Assembly: GCA_020024285.1 (NCBI GenBank) | Contig: JAHHTZ010000005.1 | Span: 71,412-135,411 of the forward strand | From: Oscillospiraceae bacterium | GTDB lineage: Bacteria > Bacillota > Clostridia > Oscillospirales > Ruminococcaceae | Direction: 5' to 3' | DNA length: 64,000 nucleotides | Part shown: positions 55,873 to 64,000 of the stretch, one piece after another | How the letters are laid out: each line of letters begins with the position of its first letter | How positions within the stretch are numbered: position 1 is the stretch's first letter | Notes under the pieces: generated by a model | What the model was told of the DNA's origin: nothing | The model's database searches: none | What the model saw: only the letters and a program-made list of their open reading frames with translations | Translations under genes and position numbers: made by a program

Positions 55873-56529
55873 ATGAAGAAAGGCGCAAAAAACAGTTTGA
55901 TGTGGATATGTTCGATCCTATCGTTTGGGGGGATGCTTGTGTTTTTCCCAAGCGCTGCGAGCATCCTGTTCCTTCTAACAGGCTTGATGCTCCTTCCGGT
56001 AAAAAGGGTGCAGGAATGCTGGAAGCGCTTCCTTCCTTCCCAAAAGGTCAAGGGGGTCCTTGCGGCGGTGCTGTTCCTTGGGGGCTGCCTTGCCGCACCA
56101 AGCACAGGCGCACAAGCACCGCCGATCATGCCGGCGCCGCAGCCTTCCATTGAAGCAAAAGCACCGCCGCAAGCCGCTGTGTTGCTCGATCTTCCCAAGG
56201 AGGAACACACTCCGAAGCCTACCGACCAATCAAAGCCTTCCGCGCAGCCAAAACCTGCCGCGAAGCCGAAACCCTCCGAGCAGCCAAAGCCTACCGACCA
56301 ATCAAAGCCTGCCGAACAGCCGAAGCCTGCTCCAAAGCCTGCAAAGCCGGATTCCGTAGCGACCCCGCCTGTACCACAGCCGGAACCTCAGGGCGAGATG
56401 GTCTGGGTTCCGAGAACGGGACACAGATACCATTCCAAACCCAACTGCGGCTCCATGAAAAACCCCACGAAGATGCCCATAGAAAAGGCGAAGGCACGGG
56501 GATTCACCCCATGCCAGAATTGCTATTAA
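55873..56529 (+). CDS. Proline-rich membrane protein with C-terminal Cys motif
   Basis: The 218-residue protein has two N-terminal transmembrane segments (about 8-42) and a third near 60-75, followed by a Pro/Lys tandem repeat (QPKPAAKPKPSEQPKP; about 110-160). The C-terminus has the common Firmicute motif TGHRYHSKPNCGSMKNP-x-KMP with a final CQNCY, probably a small zinc-binding domain. Function unknown; the layout suggests an envelope protein with a long flexible stalk. Confidence 0.7.
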   Translation: MKKGAKNSLMWICSILSFGGMLVFFPSAASILFLLTGLMLLPVKRVQECWKRFLPSQKVKGVLAAVLFLGGCLAAPSTGAQAPPIMPAPQPSIEAKAPPQAAVLLDLPKEEHTPKPTDQSKPSAQPKPAAKPKPSEQPKPTDQSKPAEQPKPAPKPAKPDSVATPPVPQPEPQGEMVWVPRTGHRYHSKPNCGSMKNPTKMPIEKAKARGFTPCQNCY

Positions 56530-56543
56530 AAAATCCCAAAAAG

Positions 56544-56611
56544 AAAAAGCAGAGGTCGATGAACTGTCCCAGCTTGTACTGGACCTGTTCATAAAAACCT
56601 CTGCTTTTTTT
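56544..56611. terminator. Bidirectional terminator
   Basis: AAAAAGCAGAGGT / ACCTCTGCTTTTT is the outer stem, with an inner stem ATGAAC-GTCC / GGAC-GTTCAT, between converging genes. Confidence 0.85.
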
Positions 56612-56706
56612 GTGCGGCGCACCGCTTTGCGGGGTTCCCAAAGGGAGCCGCGGGTGCCGCGATAGTGCGGGAAAAATCCCCGGTCCGCCAAAACAAATGC
56701 GGATGC

Positions 56707-57645
56707 TTACTGATACTGATAGAAGCCTTCGCCGGAGTTGATGCCCAGCTTTCCGGTGTCGATATATTCTTCCTTGAGCCGCTTTGCCATTTTGCCGTAG
56801 GTGGTCGTCGGGTCAGCGGAAGCGGGGATGTTCGTCAGGATGTTGTAGGCGGTGGTGATGCCGACAATATCGAGGATGCGAAACGGTCCCATCGGGGCAC
56901 CCGTTGCGAGGGTCCATGTTTTATCGATGGTTTCAAAATCGGCAACGTCCTCCGCCCACAGGCTCTGCGCCGACATCAAAAACGGCACCAGCATCGAGTT
57001 GAGGATATATCCGTCCTTCTCCTTTTTGAGCCGAAGCGCAACCATGCCGATCTCCTCAGCAAACTGCGCCACCGCTTCGTATGCGTCCGGATCGGTGCCG
57101 GGATGACCCATGATCTCCGCGGTGTTGAGCGCCCAGATGTTGTTGGCAAAGTGCAGCGCAAGGTAGCGCTCCGGGCAGCCGGTATACTGGGCGAGAGAGG
57201 ACGGGAGCAGGGTGGAGGTGTTTGTTGCAAGGATGGTTTTCGGGGGAAGGAGCGGCGCGAGCATCTCGTAAAATTCGATCTTCTGCTGGGCAACCTCCGC
57301 CAGTGCCTCAATCACGAGGTCTGCGTCCTTGACAGCATCGGCAAGCTCGGTGGTCAAACGGATGTCACGCAGTGCGGAATCTGCATGGGCGATGCGCGCA
57401 TCGATCTCCTGCTCCGTATAGGTGCGTCCGTTTTCCAAAAGACCTGCGCTGTAGGGACCCTTGCTCGTTTTGGCAGCGGTCAGCTCCCGGATGTAGATGT
57501 CGTGCAGACGCTGGAGCTTTGGCTTTGCCCGCTCGATGGAGGACTCACTCCGAAGCCAAATCGTCACATGAAATCCCTTGTAGGCACTCTGGTAGGCAAT
57601 CTGGCTGCCCAGCACACCGCCGCCGATCAGAACTATATTTTTCAT
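56707..57645 (-). CDS. 3-hydroxyacyl-CoA dehydrogenase
   Basis: The 312-residue protein has an NAD-binding Rossmann start (VLIGGGVLGSQIAYQSAYKGF; GGGVLG replacing the usual GxGxxG), ADLVIEALAEV, the catalytic region ATNTSTLLPSSLAQYTGCPER-x-LALHFANN and the C-terminal 3HCDH domain (PMGPFRILDIVGI). It oxidises 3-hydroxyacyl-CoA, as in butyrate or fatty acid metabolism. The usual neighbours (crotonase, thiolase) are not here, so its pathway is open. Confidence 0.88.
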   Translation of the reverse strand: MKNIVLIGGGVLGSQIAYQSAYKGFHVTIWLRSESSIERAKPKLQRLHDIYIRELTAAKTSKGPYSAGLLENGRTYTEQEIDARIAHADSALRDIRLTTELADAVKDADLVIEALAEVAQQKIEFYEMLAPLLPPKTILATNTSTLLPSSLAQYTGCPERYLALHFANNIWALNTAEIMGHPGTDPDAYEAVAQFAEEIGMVALRLKKEKDGYILNSMLVPFLMSAQSLWAEDVADFETIDKTWTLATGAPMGPFRILDIVGITTAYNILTNIPASADPTTTYGKMAKRLKEEYIDTGKLGINSGEGFYQYQ

Positions 57646-57714
57646 ACTGATAAACCGACCTCCTTGGATGAAAACTGTGAATTCACACAGAAATCAATGT
57701 ATTTTATTGAAATT

Positions 57715-57743
57715 ATCATACCATAAGACGAATTATGTGTCAA
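57715..57743 (-). promoter_or_regulatory. Promoter for the 3-hydroxyacyl-CoA dehydrogenase gene
   Basis: On the minus strand TTGACA (57743-57738) and TATGAT (57720-57715) are 17 bases apart. Confidence 0.75.
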
Positions 57744-57891
57744 TATAAGTCAAATTATTCACAGAAAACGTCAATCAACATAAAAGCTGCCCCGTTTCTG
57801 TGCCGGATCAGTGAGGACAGACCTTTTTTAAAAAGGAAGGGATTGCGCTCAAGGCGAACAGGAAACCTGCGCCATTCCCCTTATAAACAAA

Positions 57892-57925
57892 AAAGGTATC
57901 AGGGGAAAACCCCTGATACCTTTAT
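57892..57925 (-). terminator. Terminator after the small unknown gene
   Basis: AAAGGTATCAGGGG / CCCCTGATACCTTT with a four-base loop overlaps the stop codon region of the leftward gene. Confidence 0.85.
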
Positions 57926-58206
57926 TCTTCTCCGCGAAAATATCGCTCCAGCCGCCACGCATCGTAGGTGCGGTACTGTTCGTCAAGCCATGCGCAGACG
58001 AGGGGGCGGCTTTCTTCCTCAAGGGGAAAATCGACCTCAGCGACCTTCTCGCTTTTTGCGCTGCACTTTTTGCCGTACCAGACGAGGACGTGAAATGTTT
58101 CGTCGGGGACGATCTTATAGTTAAAGCCCCCGCGGCTGCCGCTGAAGGGGTTTTTGCTTGTGAAATAATCCAAGGGCAAAATCGTAAACGGTTCAAAGGA
58201 TTCCAT
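57922..58206 (-). CDS. Conserved small protein of unknown function, 94 residues
   Basis: The product starts MESFEPFTILPLDYF and has a beta-rich middle (FNYKIVPDETFHVLVWYGKKC) and an end WLDEQYRTYDAWRLERYF. The sequence pattern is that of a short conserved Firmicute protein, but I cannot name a family. AAAGGAGC precedes the ATG at eight bases. It is divergent from lon and has a clear promoter. Confidence 0.65.
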   Translation of the reverse strand: MESFEPFTILPLDYFTSKNPFSGSRGGFNYKIVPDETFHVLVWYGKKCSAKSEKVAEVDFPLEEESRPLVCAWLDEQYRTYDAWRLERYFRGEE

Positions 58207-58258
58207 ATCTTCCAGTGCTCCTTTCGTCCCCGCTGTGGGGCGGACGTTCTTAAACTAC

Positions 58259-58287
58259 ATTATACTGGTACGCGCTCCAAAATTCAA
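58259..58287 (-). promoter_or_regulatory. Promoter for the 94-residue protein
   Basis: On the minus strand TTGAAT (58287-58282) and TATAAT (58264-58259) are 17 bases apart. The lon minus-10 (TATAAT at 58334-58339) faces the other way. Confidence 0.75.
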
Positions 58288-58412
58288 CAGCAATATTTTT
58301 TTCAGAAAACTTCAATATCGACAAAATTTGTGGTATAATGCCTTTTGTATACGATTTTCATGTACATCTCGAACAAAGTCAAAGAAACTTACCGAATGGA
58401 GCGATATATAAT

Positions 58413-60887
58413 ATGGAAGAAAACGTAACAAAGCGCAGAAGGGAAGTTCTGCCTGCGGTTGCCCTGCGGGAAACGGTGATGTTCCCCACGACGACGATGC
58501 ACTTCGACTGCTCGATGGAGCGGTCGATCCAGGCGGTGTACGAAGCATCCGAGCAGGACGGGCTCATCTACCTTGTGGCGCTGCGCGACCTGGATGAGGA
58601 AGCCCCCCTTGCCGAGCGCCTGTACGAGGTGGGTGTCGTTGCGAAGATCAAGCAGGTCGTAAAGCTCAAGGGCGGGCTCATCCGCGTGGCGGCACAGGGA
58701 CAGTACCGTGCCAAAACGCTTGAGGTCCTTCAGGAAAGCCCCTGCCTTCAGGTGGTATGCGCCGAGCATCCGCACGAGGAGTGGAGCGACGAAAAGGAAA
58801 ACTACAGCGAAGCCCTGATGCGCACCCTGCGCGAAACGCTGGAAGAATACTGCTTCCTTGCGCCGCAGCTGCCGCAGGATCTTGTGATCAATGCGCTGGT
58901 GGACGAGGACCCGCAGACCGTGGGCGAATACATCGCGCAGAACGTGCCGTTTGATCCGGCAGAAAAACAAAAGCTCCTTGAAGAATCCGACCTCAAAAAG
59001 CGCACCAAGGAGCTGCTGCGCCTGCTCTCCCACGAGGTGGAGGTGCTGCGTCTGGAAAAGGAGATCTCCGACCGCGTGAAGGAGCGCCTCGACCAGAACC
59101 AGAAGGAATACTGCCTGCGCGAACAGCTCAAGATCATCCATCAGGAGCTGGGCGACGACATGGACGAGGAGGAAGAGGAGGACAAGTATCAGAAGATGCT
59201 TGACGAGCTTGAGCTCCCCGACGAGGTTCGCAAAAAATTCCAGGACGAGATCAACAAGCTCAAGCGCACCCCATACGGCAGTCAGGAGGGGCTTGTGAGC
59301 GTCAACTACCTTGAGCTTGCGCTCTCTCTGCCGTGGAACAAGGAAAGCGAGGACAAGCTCGACGTCAACGCGGCGCAGACCCTGCTCGACCGCGAGCATT
59401 ACGGCATGAAGAAGGTCAAGGAGCGCATCCTCGAATCCCTTTCCGTGCGAAAGCTCGCCCCCGGCATCAAGGGACAGATCCTGTGCCTTGTGGGACCTCC
59501 CGGCGTCGGCAAAACCTCCGTTGCAAAATCCATCGCCGAGGCGATGGGGCGCACCTATGTGCGGATGTCGCTGGGCGGTGTGCGCGACGAGGCAGAGATC
59601 CGCGGCCACCGCAAGACCTACATCGGCGCCATGCCGGGGCGCATCATCAGTGCCATCAAGCAGGCGGGCGTCAACAATCCGCTCATCCTGCTCGATGAAG
59701 TTGACAAGCTGTGCAGCGATGTGAAGGGCGATCCGTCCTCCGCACTGTTGGAGGTGCTCGACTCGGAGCAGAACTTCTCCTTCCGCGACCATTACCTCGA
59801 GGTGCCGTTCGATCTGAGCAAGGTGGTCTTTCTGGCAACGGCAAACGATGCCGGCATGATCCCCGGTCCGCTCTACGACCGTATGGAGGTCATCAATCTG
59901 CCAAGCTATACAAGGGAAGAAAAATTCCACATTGCAAAGGAGCATCTTGTTCCAAAGCAGCTCAAACGCCACGGGCTCAACAAGAGCACCGCGCGCATCG
60001 CGGACGATGCACTTTACGAAACGATCGACGGCTACACGAGAGAAGCCGGTGTGCGTACCTTGGAGCGTCAAATCTCCTCGATCTGCCGCAAATGTGCCAA
60101 GGAAATCGTATCCGGGGAGAAAAAGAGCTGCCGCGTGAGCGGGAAAAACCTCAAGGACTTCCTCGGACCGAGAAAGTTTAAGGACGATTCGCTCGACCGC
60201 AAGCATCTTGTCGGCGTTGTCAACGGACTGGCATGGACGAGCGTCGGCGGCGAGATCCTGCAGGTGGAGGTTGCCGCAGTGGACGGAAGCGGAAAGCTCG
60301 AGCTGACCGGTTCGCTCGGAAAAGTGATGCAGGAATCGGCAAAGGCTGCCATCACCTATGTGCGCAGCGTCTGCGAGCAGTACCACATCGACAAGGACTT
60401 CTACAAGACAAAGGATATCCACATCCACTTCCCGGAAGGGGCGGTTCCGAAGGACGGACCGTCGGCAGGTGTCACCATCACGACCGCCATCGTTTCGGCG
60501 CTGACGGGGATGGAGGTGCGAAGCGACATTGCCATGACGGGCGAGGTGACCCTGCGCGGACGCGTCCTGCCGATCGGCGGACTGCGCGAAAAGACGATGG
60601 CTGCCTACCGCCACCACATGAAAACGGTGCTGATCCCGCAGGAAAACGAGCCGGATCTTTACGAGGTGGACGACGTGGTGAAGGAAAACATCCGCTTTGT
60701 TCCGGTTTCGCACGTTTCGCAGGTGCTGCGTGAAGCACTGATCGAGGTGCAGCCGAAAAAAGATGCTCGCAAGGCAAAAGCAGGGGAAGCCCCTGCGCTC
60801 AACACGTCCTCTGCTTCGGAAAAAACACCGATTCCCCAGCAGCCCATCGAAAAACCGAGCACGGGAGGGAATGCGAATGAACTATAA
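58413..60887 (+). CDS. lon: ATP-dependent protease La (Lon)
   Basis: The 824-residue protein is a complete Lon: an N-terminal substrate domain (VLPAVALRETVMFPTTTM), a coiled linker, Walker A GPPGVGKT near 361, Walker B, and a C-terminal protease domain with catalytic Ser in PKDGPSAG (near 684) and Lys in RGRVLPIGGLREKTMAA. It degrades damaged and regulatory proteins. The ATG at 58413 begins MEENVTKRRR; an in-frame start at 58338 lies in the promoter. No HrcA or CtsR box is seen. The gene overlaps engB by 11 bases. Confidence 0.96.
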   Translation: MEENVTKRRREVLPAVALRETVMFPTTTMHFDCSMERSIQAVYEASEQDGLIYLVALRDLDEEAPLAERLYEVGVVAKIKQVVKLKGGLIRVAAQGQYRAKTLEVLQESPCLQVVCAEHPHEEWSDEKENYSEALMRTLRETLEEYCFLAPQLPQDLVINALVDEDPQTVGEYIAQNVPFDPAEKQKLLEESDLKKRTKELLRLLSHEVEVLRLEKEISDRVKERLDQNQKEYCLREQLKIIHQELGDDMDEEEEEDKYQKMLDELELPDEVRKKFQDEINKLKRTPYGSQEGLVSVNYLELALSLPWNKESEDKLDVNAAQTLLDREHYGMKKVKERILESLSVRKLAPGIKGQILCLVGPPGVGKTSVAKSIAEAMGRTYVRMSLGGVRDEAEIRGHRKTYIGAMPGRIISAIKQAGVNNPLILLDEVDKLCSDVKGDPSSALLEVLDSEQNFSFRDHYLEVPFDLSKVVFLATANDAGMIPGPLYDRMEVINLPSYTREEKFHIAKEHLVPKQLKRHGLNKSTARIADDALYETIDGYTREAGVRTLERQISSICRKCAKEIVSGEKKSCRVSGKNLKDFLGPRKFKDDSLDRKHLVGVVNGLAWTSVGGEILQVEVAAVDGSGKLELTGSLGKVMQESAKAAITYVRSVCEQYHIDKDFYKTKDIHIHFPEGAVPKDGPSAGVTITTAIVSALTGMEVRSDIAMTGEVTLRGRVLPIGGLREKTMAAYRHHMKTVLIPQENEPDLYEVDDVVKENIRFVPVSHVSQVLREALIEVQPKKDARKAKAGEAPALNTSSASEKTPIPQQPIEKPSTGGNANEL

Positions 60888-61515
60888 TAACGTCGTGTTC
60901 GAAACCTCCTTCGGACGGGTGAGCCAGCTCCCCGGATCCGACCTTGTGGAGCTGGTCTTTGCAGGGCGCTCCAACGTGGGAAAATCGTCGCTCATCAATA
61001 AATTTTTCAACCGCAAAAACCTTGCAAGGGTCAGCTCCGTTCCGGGCAAGACCCAGACCATCAACTTCTTCCGCCTCGAAAACGTGCGCTTTGCAGACCT
61101 TCCGGGCTACGGCTACGCCAAGGTGGCAAAGGGCAGCAAGGAGAAGTGGGGCGAGTTGATCGAGGGCTATTTTAACGACGACCGCCGCATTGAGCTGGTG
61201 TTCCAGCTCATCGATATGCGCCATCCACCCACGAAGGACGATTTGCAGATGGTAAACTACCTCATCGAAAACGAGTTCCCCTTTGTCGTTGTGCTGACAA
61301 AGAAGGATAAGCTCTCGCCAAAGCAGCAGCGCGAACGCCTGGAAGCGCTGCAAACGGAGCTTCCGTATGCAGACGAGATCACGATGATCCCGTTTTCTGC
61401 GATGACGGGTGACGGCGTGGAGGAGCTGCGCCGGATCGTGGAGGACATCGCGCGCCTCGACCTTGAGCAAAGGGAAAACCCTCAGCGCAGCGCGGACGAA
61501 GCGGACGTGCAGTGA
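60877..61515 (+). CDS. engB: Ribosome biogenesis GTPase YihA/EngB
   Basis: The 212-residue protein has the EngB G motifs: GRSNVGKSSLINKFF (G1), the PGKTQTINFF switch, DLPGYGYAKV (G3) and TKKDKLSP (G4). It is needed for late 50S subunit assembly. ATG 60877 follows GGAGGG at eight bases. The lon-engB order with overlap is widely conserved in Firmicutes. Confidence 0.96.
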   Translation: MNYNNVVFETSFGRVSQLPGSDLVELVFAGRSNVGKSSLINKFFNRKNLARVSSVPGKTQTINFFRLENVRFADLPGYGYAKVAKGSKEKWGELIEGYFNDDRRIELVFQLIDMRHPPTKDDLQMVNYLIENEFPFVVVLTKKDKLSPKQQRERLEALQTELPYADEITMIPFSAMTGDGVEELRRIVEDIARLDLEQRENPQRSADEADVQ

Positions 61516-61539
61516 TCGCTTAAAACAATCAGCAGCCGG

Positions 61540-61574
61540 CAGCCGGAGCAGGGGGATGCTCCGGCTGCTGTTTT
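61540..61574 (+). terminator. Terminator after engB
   Basis: CAGCCGGAGCA / TGCTCCGGCTG with a six-base loop, then CTGTTTTCC. Confidence 0.8.
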
Positions 61575-61688
61575 CCCCATGTGTTGTGCAAAGCAGACGG
61601 ATCGCGACAAAAATTTATATCAAACAGAAACTTCTCGGCGCGGGGGTTTACTTTCATGATTCAAAATGATAAACTATACAAAAAGGAG

Positions 61689-61713
61689 GGTGCAGAGCAG
61701 AAAAATCTGCACC
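61689..61713 (+). other. Leader hairpin upstream of yerC
   Basis: GGTGCAGA / TCTGCACC forms an eight-base stem in the 282-base gap between engB and yerC, without a T-run. A 41-codon frame from 61657 runs through it; no function is assigned to either. Confidence 0.35.
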
Positions 61714-61797
61714 TTAAACTCTGTGCAGCGGCGGGCTTTTCCCGCAGAAAATGCCCCGTCAGTTGGCTTCAAACTTAAAAACTGAAGGAGGTTCCTC

Positions 61798-62103
61798 ATG
61801 GACTCGAAACTACAAGATCTCAATGTGGAATTTTTGTTTCAGGCAGTGCTGAATCTGAAAACAGTGGAGGAATGCTACCGCTTTTTTGACGACCTTTGCA
61901 CCGTTCCGGAGCTGCGCGCCATGTCCCAGCGCCTTGTGGTGGCAAAGATGCTGGACGAGCATAAGGTCTATAACGACATCGTCGGGCTCACCGGCGCATC
62001 CACTGCCACCATCAGCCGCGTGAACCGTTCGCTGCACTACGGCAACGACGGATACCGCATCGTATTCGACCGCATGGACGAAAAAACGGAGGGGCACGAA
62101 TGA
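61798..62103 (+). CDS. yerC: TrpR-like protein YerC/YecD
   Basis: The 101-residue protein matches the YerC/YecD family: LNLKTVEECYRFFDDLCTVPEL, AMSQRLVVAKMLDEHKVYNDIV and a TrpR-type helix-turn-helix (TGASTATISRVNRSLHYGNDGY). It is related to the Trp repressor but its regulon is not established. GAAGGAGG precedes the ATG. It overlaps the methyltransferase gene. Confidence 0.92.
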   Translation: MDSKLQDLNVEFLFQAVLNLKTVEECYRFFDDLCTVPELRAMSQRLVVAKMLDEHKVYNDIVGLTGASTATISRVNRSLHYGNDGYRIVFDRMDEKTEGHE

Positions 62104-62861
62104 TGTACTCCGCTTTTGCCGGCTTTTATGACGAGCTCACCGGCAACATTTCCTATCATGAGCGGGCAGAATATTTTCACAGCATCCTCAAGAAGTACAC
62201 CCCTCCGGGGAAGATCCTGCTCGATCTTGCCTGCGGGACGGGCAGCCTGTCCGTGGAGCTTTCAAAGCTCGGATACGATGTCATCGGAGTGGACAATTCT
62301 GCGGAGATGCTCTCGGTCGCCCTTGAGAAACGATACAAATCAAATCAGGACATCCTCTTCCTCTGTCAGGACATGACAGAGCTTGACCTTTACGGGACGG
62401 TGGACTGCACGGTCTGCGCGCTCGACAGCCTCAACCATGTCACCGACCCCGAAGCGGTGCGGAAAATTTTTGAGAAGGTGAGCCTTTTCACTGCACCCAA
62501 CGGGCTGTTCCTGTTCGATGTAAACACTCCGTATAAGCACCGCACGGTGCTTTGCAACAATACCTTTGTATACGACTGCGACGACGTATACTGCGTATGG
62601 CAGAACGAATTTGAGGAAGAAACGTGCAGCGTCACCATCAACCTCGACTTTTTTGCCTACAACAGCGAGCAGGACGTATACCGCCGCTTTTCGGAATCGT
62701 TCCGCGAGCGCGCCTATGAGGATGCGTGGATCAGGCAGCTTTTGTCCGAGAGCGGGTTTGAGCTGCTGACGGTTTACGGGGACGACAGCTTCGATCCCCC
62801 GACCGAAACCACCCAGCGCCTCATCTATGCTGCAAGAAAACGAGAATCAGGAGAGAAATAG
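62100..62861 (+). CDS. Class I SAM-dependent methyltransferase
   Basis: The 253-residue protein has the Rossmann methyltransferase motifs: ILLDLACGTGSLSVELSKLGYDVIGVDNS (motif I and the acidic end of strand 2) and the GLFLFDVNTPYKHRT region. The substrate is unknown; the type is frequent in Firmicutes near hslO. The ATG at 62100 overlaps the yerC stop (ATGATG). Confidence 0.88.
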   Translation: MMYSAFAGFYDELTGNISYHERAEYFHSILKKYTPPGKILLDLACGTGSLSVELSKLGYDVIGVDNSAEMLSVALEKRYKSNQDILFLCQDMTELDLYGTVDCTVCALDSLNHVTDPEAVRKIFEKVSLFTAPNGLFLFDVNTPYKHRTVLCNNTFVYDCDDVYCVWQNEFEEETCSVTINLDFFAYNSEQDVYRRFSESFRERAYEDAWIRQLLSESGFELLTVYGDDSFDPPTETTQRLIYAARKRESGEK

Positions 62862-62865
62862 CAAT

Positions 62866-63735
62866 ATGGGTAAAATGGTACGCACAATATCAGAAAACGG
62901 CGGCGTGATCTGCTGTGCTGTGGACAGCACCGATGCAGTTGCCGCAATGGAGCAGATCCATAAGCCGTCGGCCGTTGCAACCGCGGCACTGGGCCGCCTG
63001 CTGACCGCAGCATCTATGATGGGCACGATGCTCAAAAGCCCGAAGGATTCCATCACCCTTCGCGTGGAGGGCAAGGGTCCCATCGGCTCTCTGATCGCCG
63101 TGGGCGACGGGAGCGGCAATGTCAAGGGCTATATGGGCAATCCCATCGTGGAGCTGCCCCTGAACAATCACGGCAAGCTCGACGTAGCAGGCGCCGTGGG
63201 CACAGACGGCTTCCTGTACGTCATCCGCGACATGGGCATGAAGGAGCCGTATGTGGGACAGGTCCCGCTTGTATCGGGCGAAATTGCCGAGGATATCACA
63301 AGCTATTACGCTGTCAGCGAGCAGATCCCGACTGTGTGCGGACTGGGCGTTCTTGTGAACCCCGACCTGACCGTGCGCGCTGCCGGCGGATTTTTGGTAC
63401 AGCTCCTGCCGGGTGCCACCGACGAGGAGATCGACCTGCTCGAGCGCAACATCAACGCGCTCAAACCGGTTTCCCAGATGATCGAGGAGGGCATGACGCC
63501 GCAGGAGATCGCATTTGCCGTGCTGGAAGGCTTCACCCCCAACGTGCTGGACGAATACAAGATGGACTATGTGTGCGACTGCACGAGGGAGCGCGTGGAG
63601 CGCGCCCTCATCAGCCTTGGCAAGCAGGAGCTTTCCGAGATGGCGCAGGAGGAAGAGCAGATCGAGGTGGGCTGCCAGTTCTGCGACAAGAAGTATGTTT
63701 TCACCCGTCAGGACTTAAAAAATCTGATGAAGTAA
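62866..63735 (+). CDS. hslO: Redox-regulated chaperone Hsp33
   Basis: The 289-residue protein has the Hsp33 fold (ATAALGRLLTAASMMGTMLK; GYMGNPIVELPLN; YYAVSEQIPT) and the C-terminal redox switch with the C-x-C (VCDC) and later C-x-x-C (CQFC) zinc motif. Zinc loss on oxidation activates it as a holdase. The ATG at 62866 follows AGGAGAG. Confidence 0.95.
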   Translation: MGKMVRTISENGGVICCAVDSTDAVAAMEQIHKPSAVATAALGRLLTAASMMGTMLKSPKDSITLRVEGKGPIGSLIAVGDGSGNVKGYMGNPIVELPLNNHGKLDVAGAVGTDGFLYVIRDMGMKEPYVGQVPLVSGEIAEDITSYYAVSEQIPTVCGLGVLVNPDLTVRAAGGFLVQLLPGATDEEIDLLERNINALKPVSQMIEEGMTPQEIAFAVLEGFTPNVLDEYKMDYVCDCTRERVERALISLGKQELSEMAQEEEQIEVGCQFCDKKYVFTRQDLKNLMK

Positions 63736-63798
63736 AAATCTTTTTTTCAAAAAAATTTGAGGGCAGGGACGGACAGCATGTCCGAAAACCTGCCCTCA

Positions 63799-63822
63799 AA
63801 CCGCATGATGAAGCGGTTTTTT
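63799..63822 (+). terminator. Terminator after hslO
   Basis: ACCGC / GCGGT with an eight-base loop, then TTTTTT. A larger dyad TTTGAGGGCAGG / CCTGCCCTCAAA lies just before it. Confidence 0.7.
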
Positions 63823-63861
63823 CGGCTGGAAAAAAACCGGCAGAAAACTTTTGCAGGGGTG

Positions 63862-63890
63862 TTGACAAAAGGGAAAAAGTAGGATATAAT
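63862..63890 (+). promoter_or_regulatory. Promoter of the tRNA gene
   Basis: TTGACA (63862-63867) and TATAAT (63885-63890) are 17 bases apart, about 58 bases before the tRNA. Confidence 0.85.
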
Positions 63891-63947
63891 AAACAACGTC
63901 GTCAGGACACAGGGCAATCAAACGCCCGGTCAGGAATGACAAAAAAT

Positions 63948-64000
63948 GGGAGTTTAGCTCAGCTGGGAGAGCATCTGCCTTACAAGCAGAGGGTCACAGG
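63948..64000 (+). tRNA. tRNA-Val (anticodon TAC), cut by the window end
   Basis: The acceptor start GGGAGTT, D arm GCTCAGCTGGGAGAGC and anticodon arm TCTGC-CTTACAA-GCAGA with TAC are clear. The T arm begins at the window end. Confidence 0.93.

Noticed and set aside
55562..56210. Leftward frames antisense to the proline-rich membrane protein and its upstream gap
   Set aside because: They have no ribosome binding sites and mirror the strongly biased codons of the real plus-strand gene.
1..64000. CRISPR array or insertion sequence
   Set aside because: No regularly spaced short repeats and no transposase genes were seen on either strand.
63948..64000. tRNA-Val as the prophage attachment site
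   Set aside because: The prophage ends are defined by the 17-bp repeat in cotJC, 14 kb away; the tRNA shares no repeat with the phage.

Overview
The window is a chromosome segment of a spore-forming, low-to-mid GC Firmicute, most likely a gut Clostridia/Oscillospiraceae-type anaerobe. The evidence is a cotJABC spore-coat operon, strong AGGAGG ribosome binding sites, FtsEX paired with an M23 hydrolase, a TrpR-like YerC protein and consensus TTGACA/TATAAT promoters. Coordinates 1-4181 and 49601-64000 are host DNA. Coordinates 4165-49600 are one complete integrated prophage of about 45.4 kb.

Left host flank: end of ftsE, ftsX, a coiled-coil M23 murein hydrolase, a small lipoprotein, a zinc-ribbon protein, a 39-residue membrane protein, then cotJA, cotJB and the first 67 codons of cotJC. 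The prophage has entered cotJC exactly at the codons for the metal-ligand motif T-E-E-L-A-H of the manganese-catalase-like CotJC. The remaining 141 codons lie 45 kb away, at 49601. A 17-bp direct repeat (ACAGAAGAACTGGCGCA at 4165 and 49584) is the att core. Recombination between the two copies restores an in-frame 208-residue CotJC. This is the layout of the skin (sigK) and SPbeta (spsM) intervening elements, so a sporulation-linked excision switch is the main hypothesis.

Prophage layout: a leftward lysogeny arm holds a large serine recombinase next to attL, two small leftward membrane or zinc-ribbon genes, and an XRE repressor. Three rightward promoter-terminator units that look like small RNAs are embedded antisense to the leaders of that arm. 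A divergent switch at 7978-8056 feeds a long rightward early operon. It contains small proteins, a HUH-type replication initiator preceded by a leftward small RNA, a MazG-like protein, PcfK/PcfJ-like proteins, a DUF3102 protein, a VRR-NUC nuclease, ParA and ParB, and a late regulator. The head module is lambda-like (GpA terminase, portal, ClpP protease with nested scaffold, decoration protein, capsid protein E). The tail module is P2-like and contractile (sheath, tube, frameshifted tail chaperone, tape measure, X, D, V, U, W, J, I, fibre). Lysis genes follow. The last 6 kb before attR is AT-richer cargo: a nucleotide-hydrolase-like protein with a zinc ribbon, an orphan HicB, an OLD-like ATPase/TOPRIM protein, and an ATPase plus putative PD-(D/E)XK nuclease pair. 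These are candidate phage-defence genes.

Right host flank: the end of cotJC and a cell-wall amidase; a LysR-controlled operon of DUF3100 membrane proteins, an M20 peptidase and a DUF1177 protein; a proline-rich membrane protein; a 3-hydroxyacyl-CoA dehydrogenase; a small unknown protein; lon-engB; yerC-methyltransferase-hslO; and the start of a tRNA-Val gene with its promoter.
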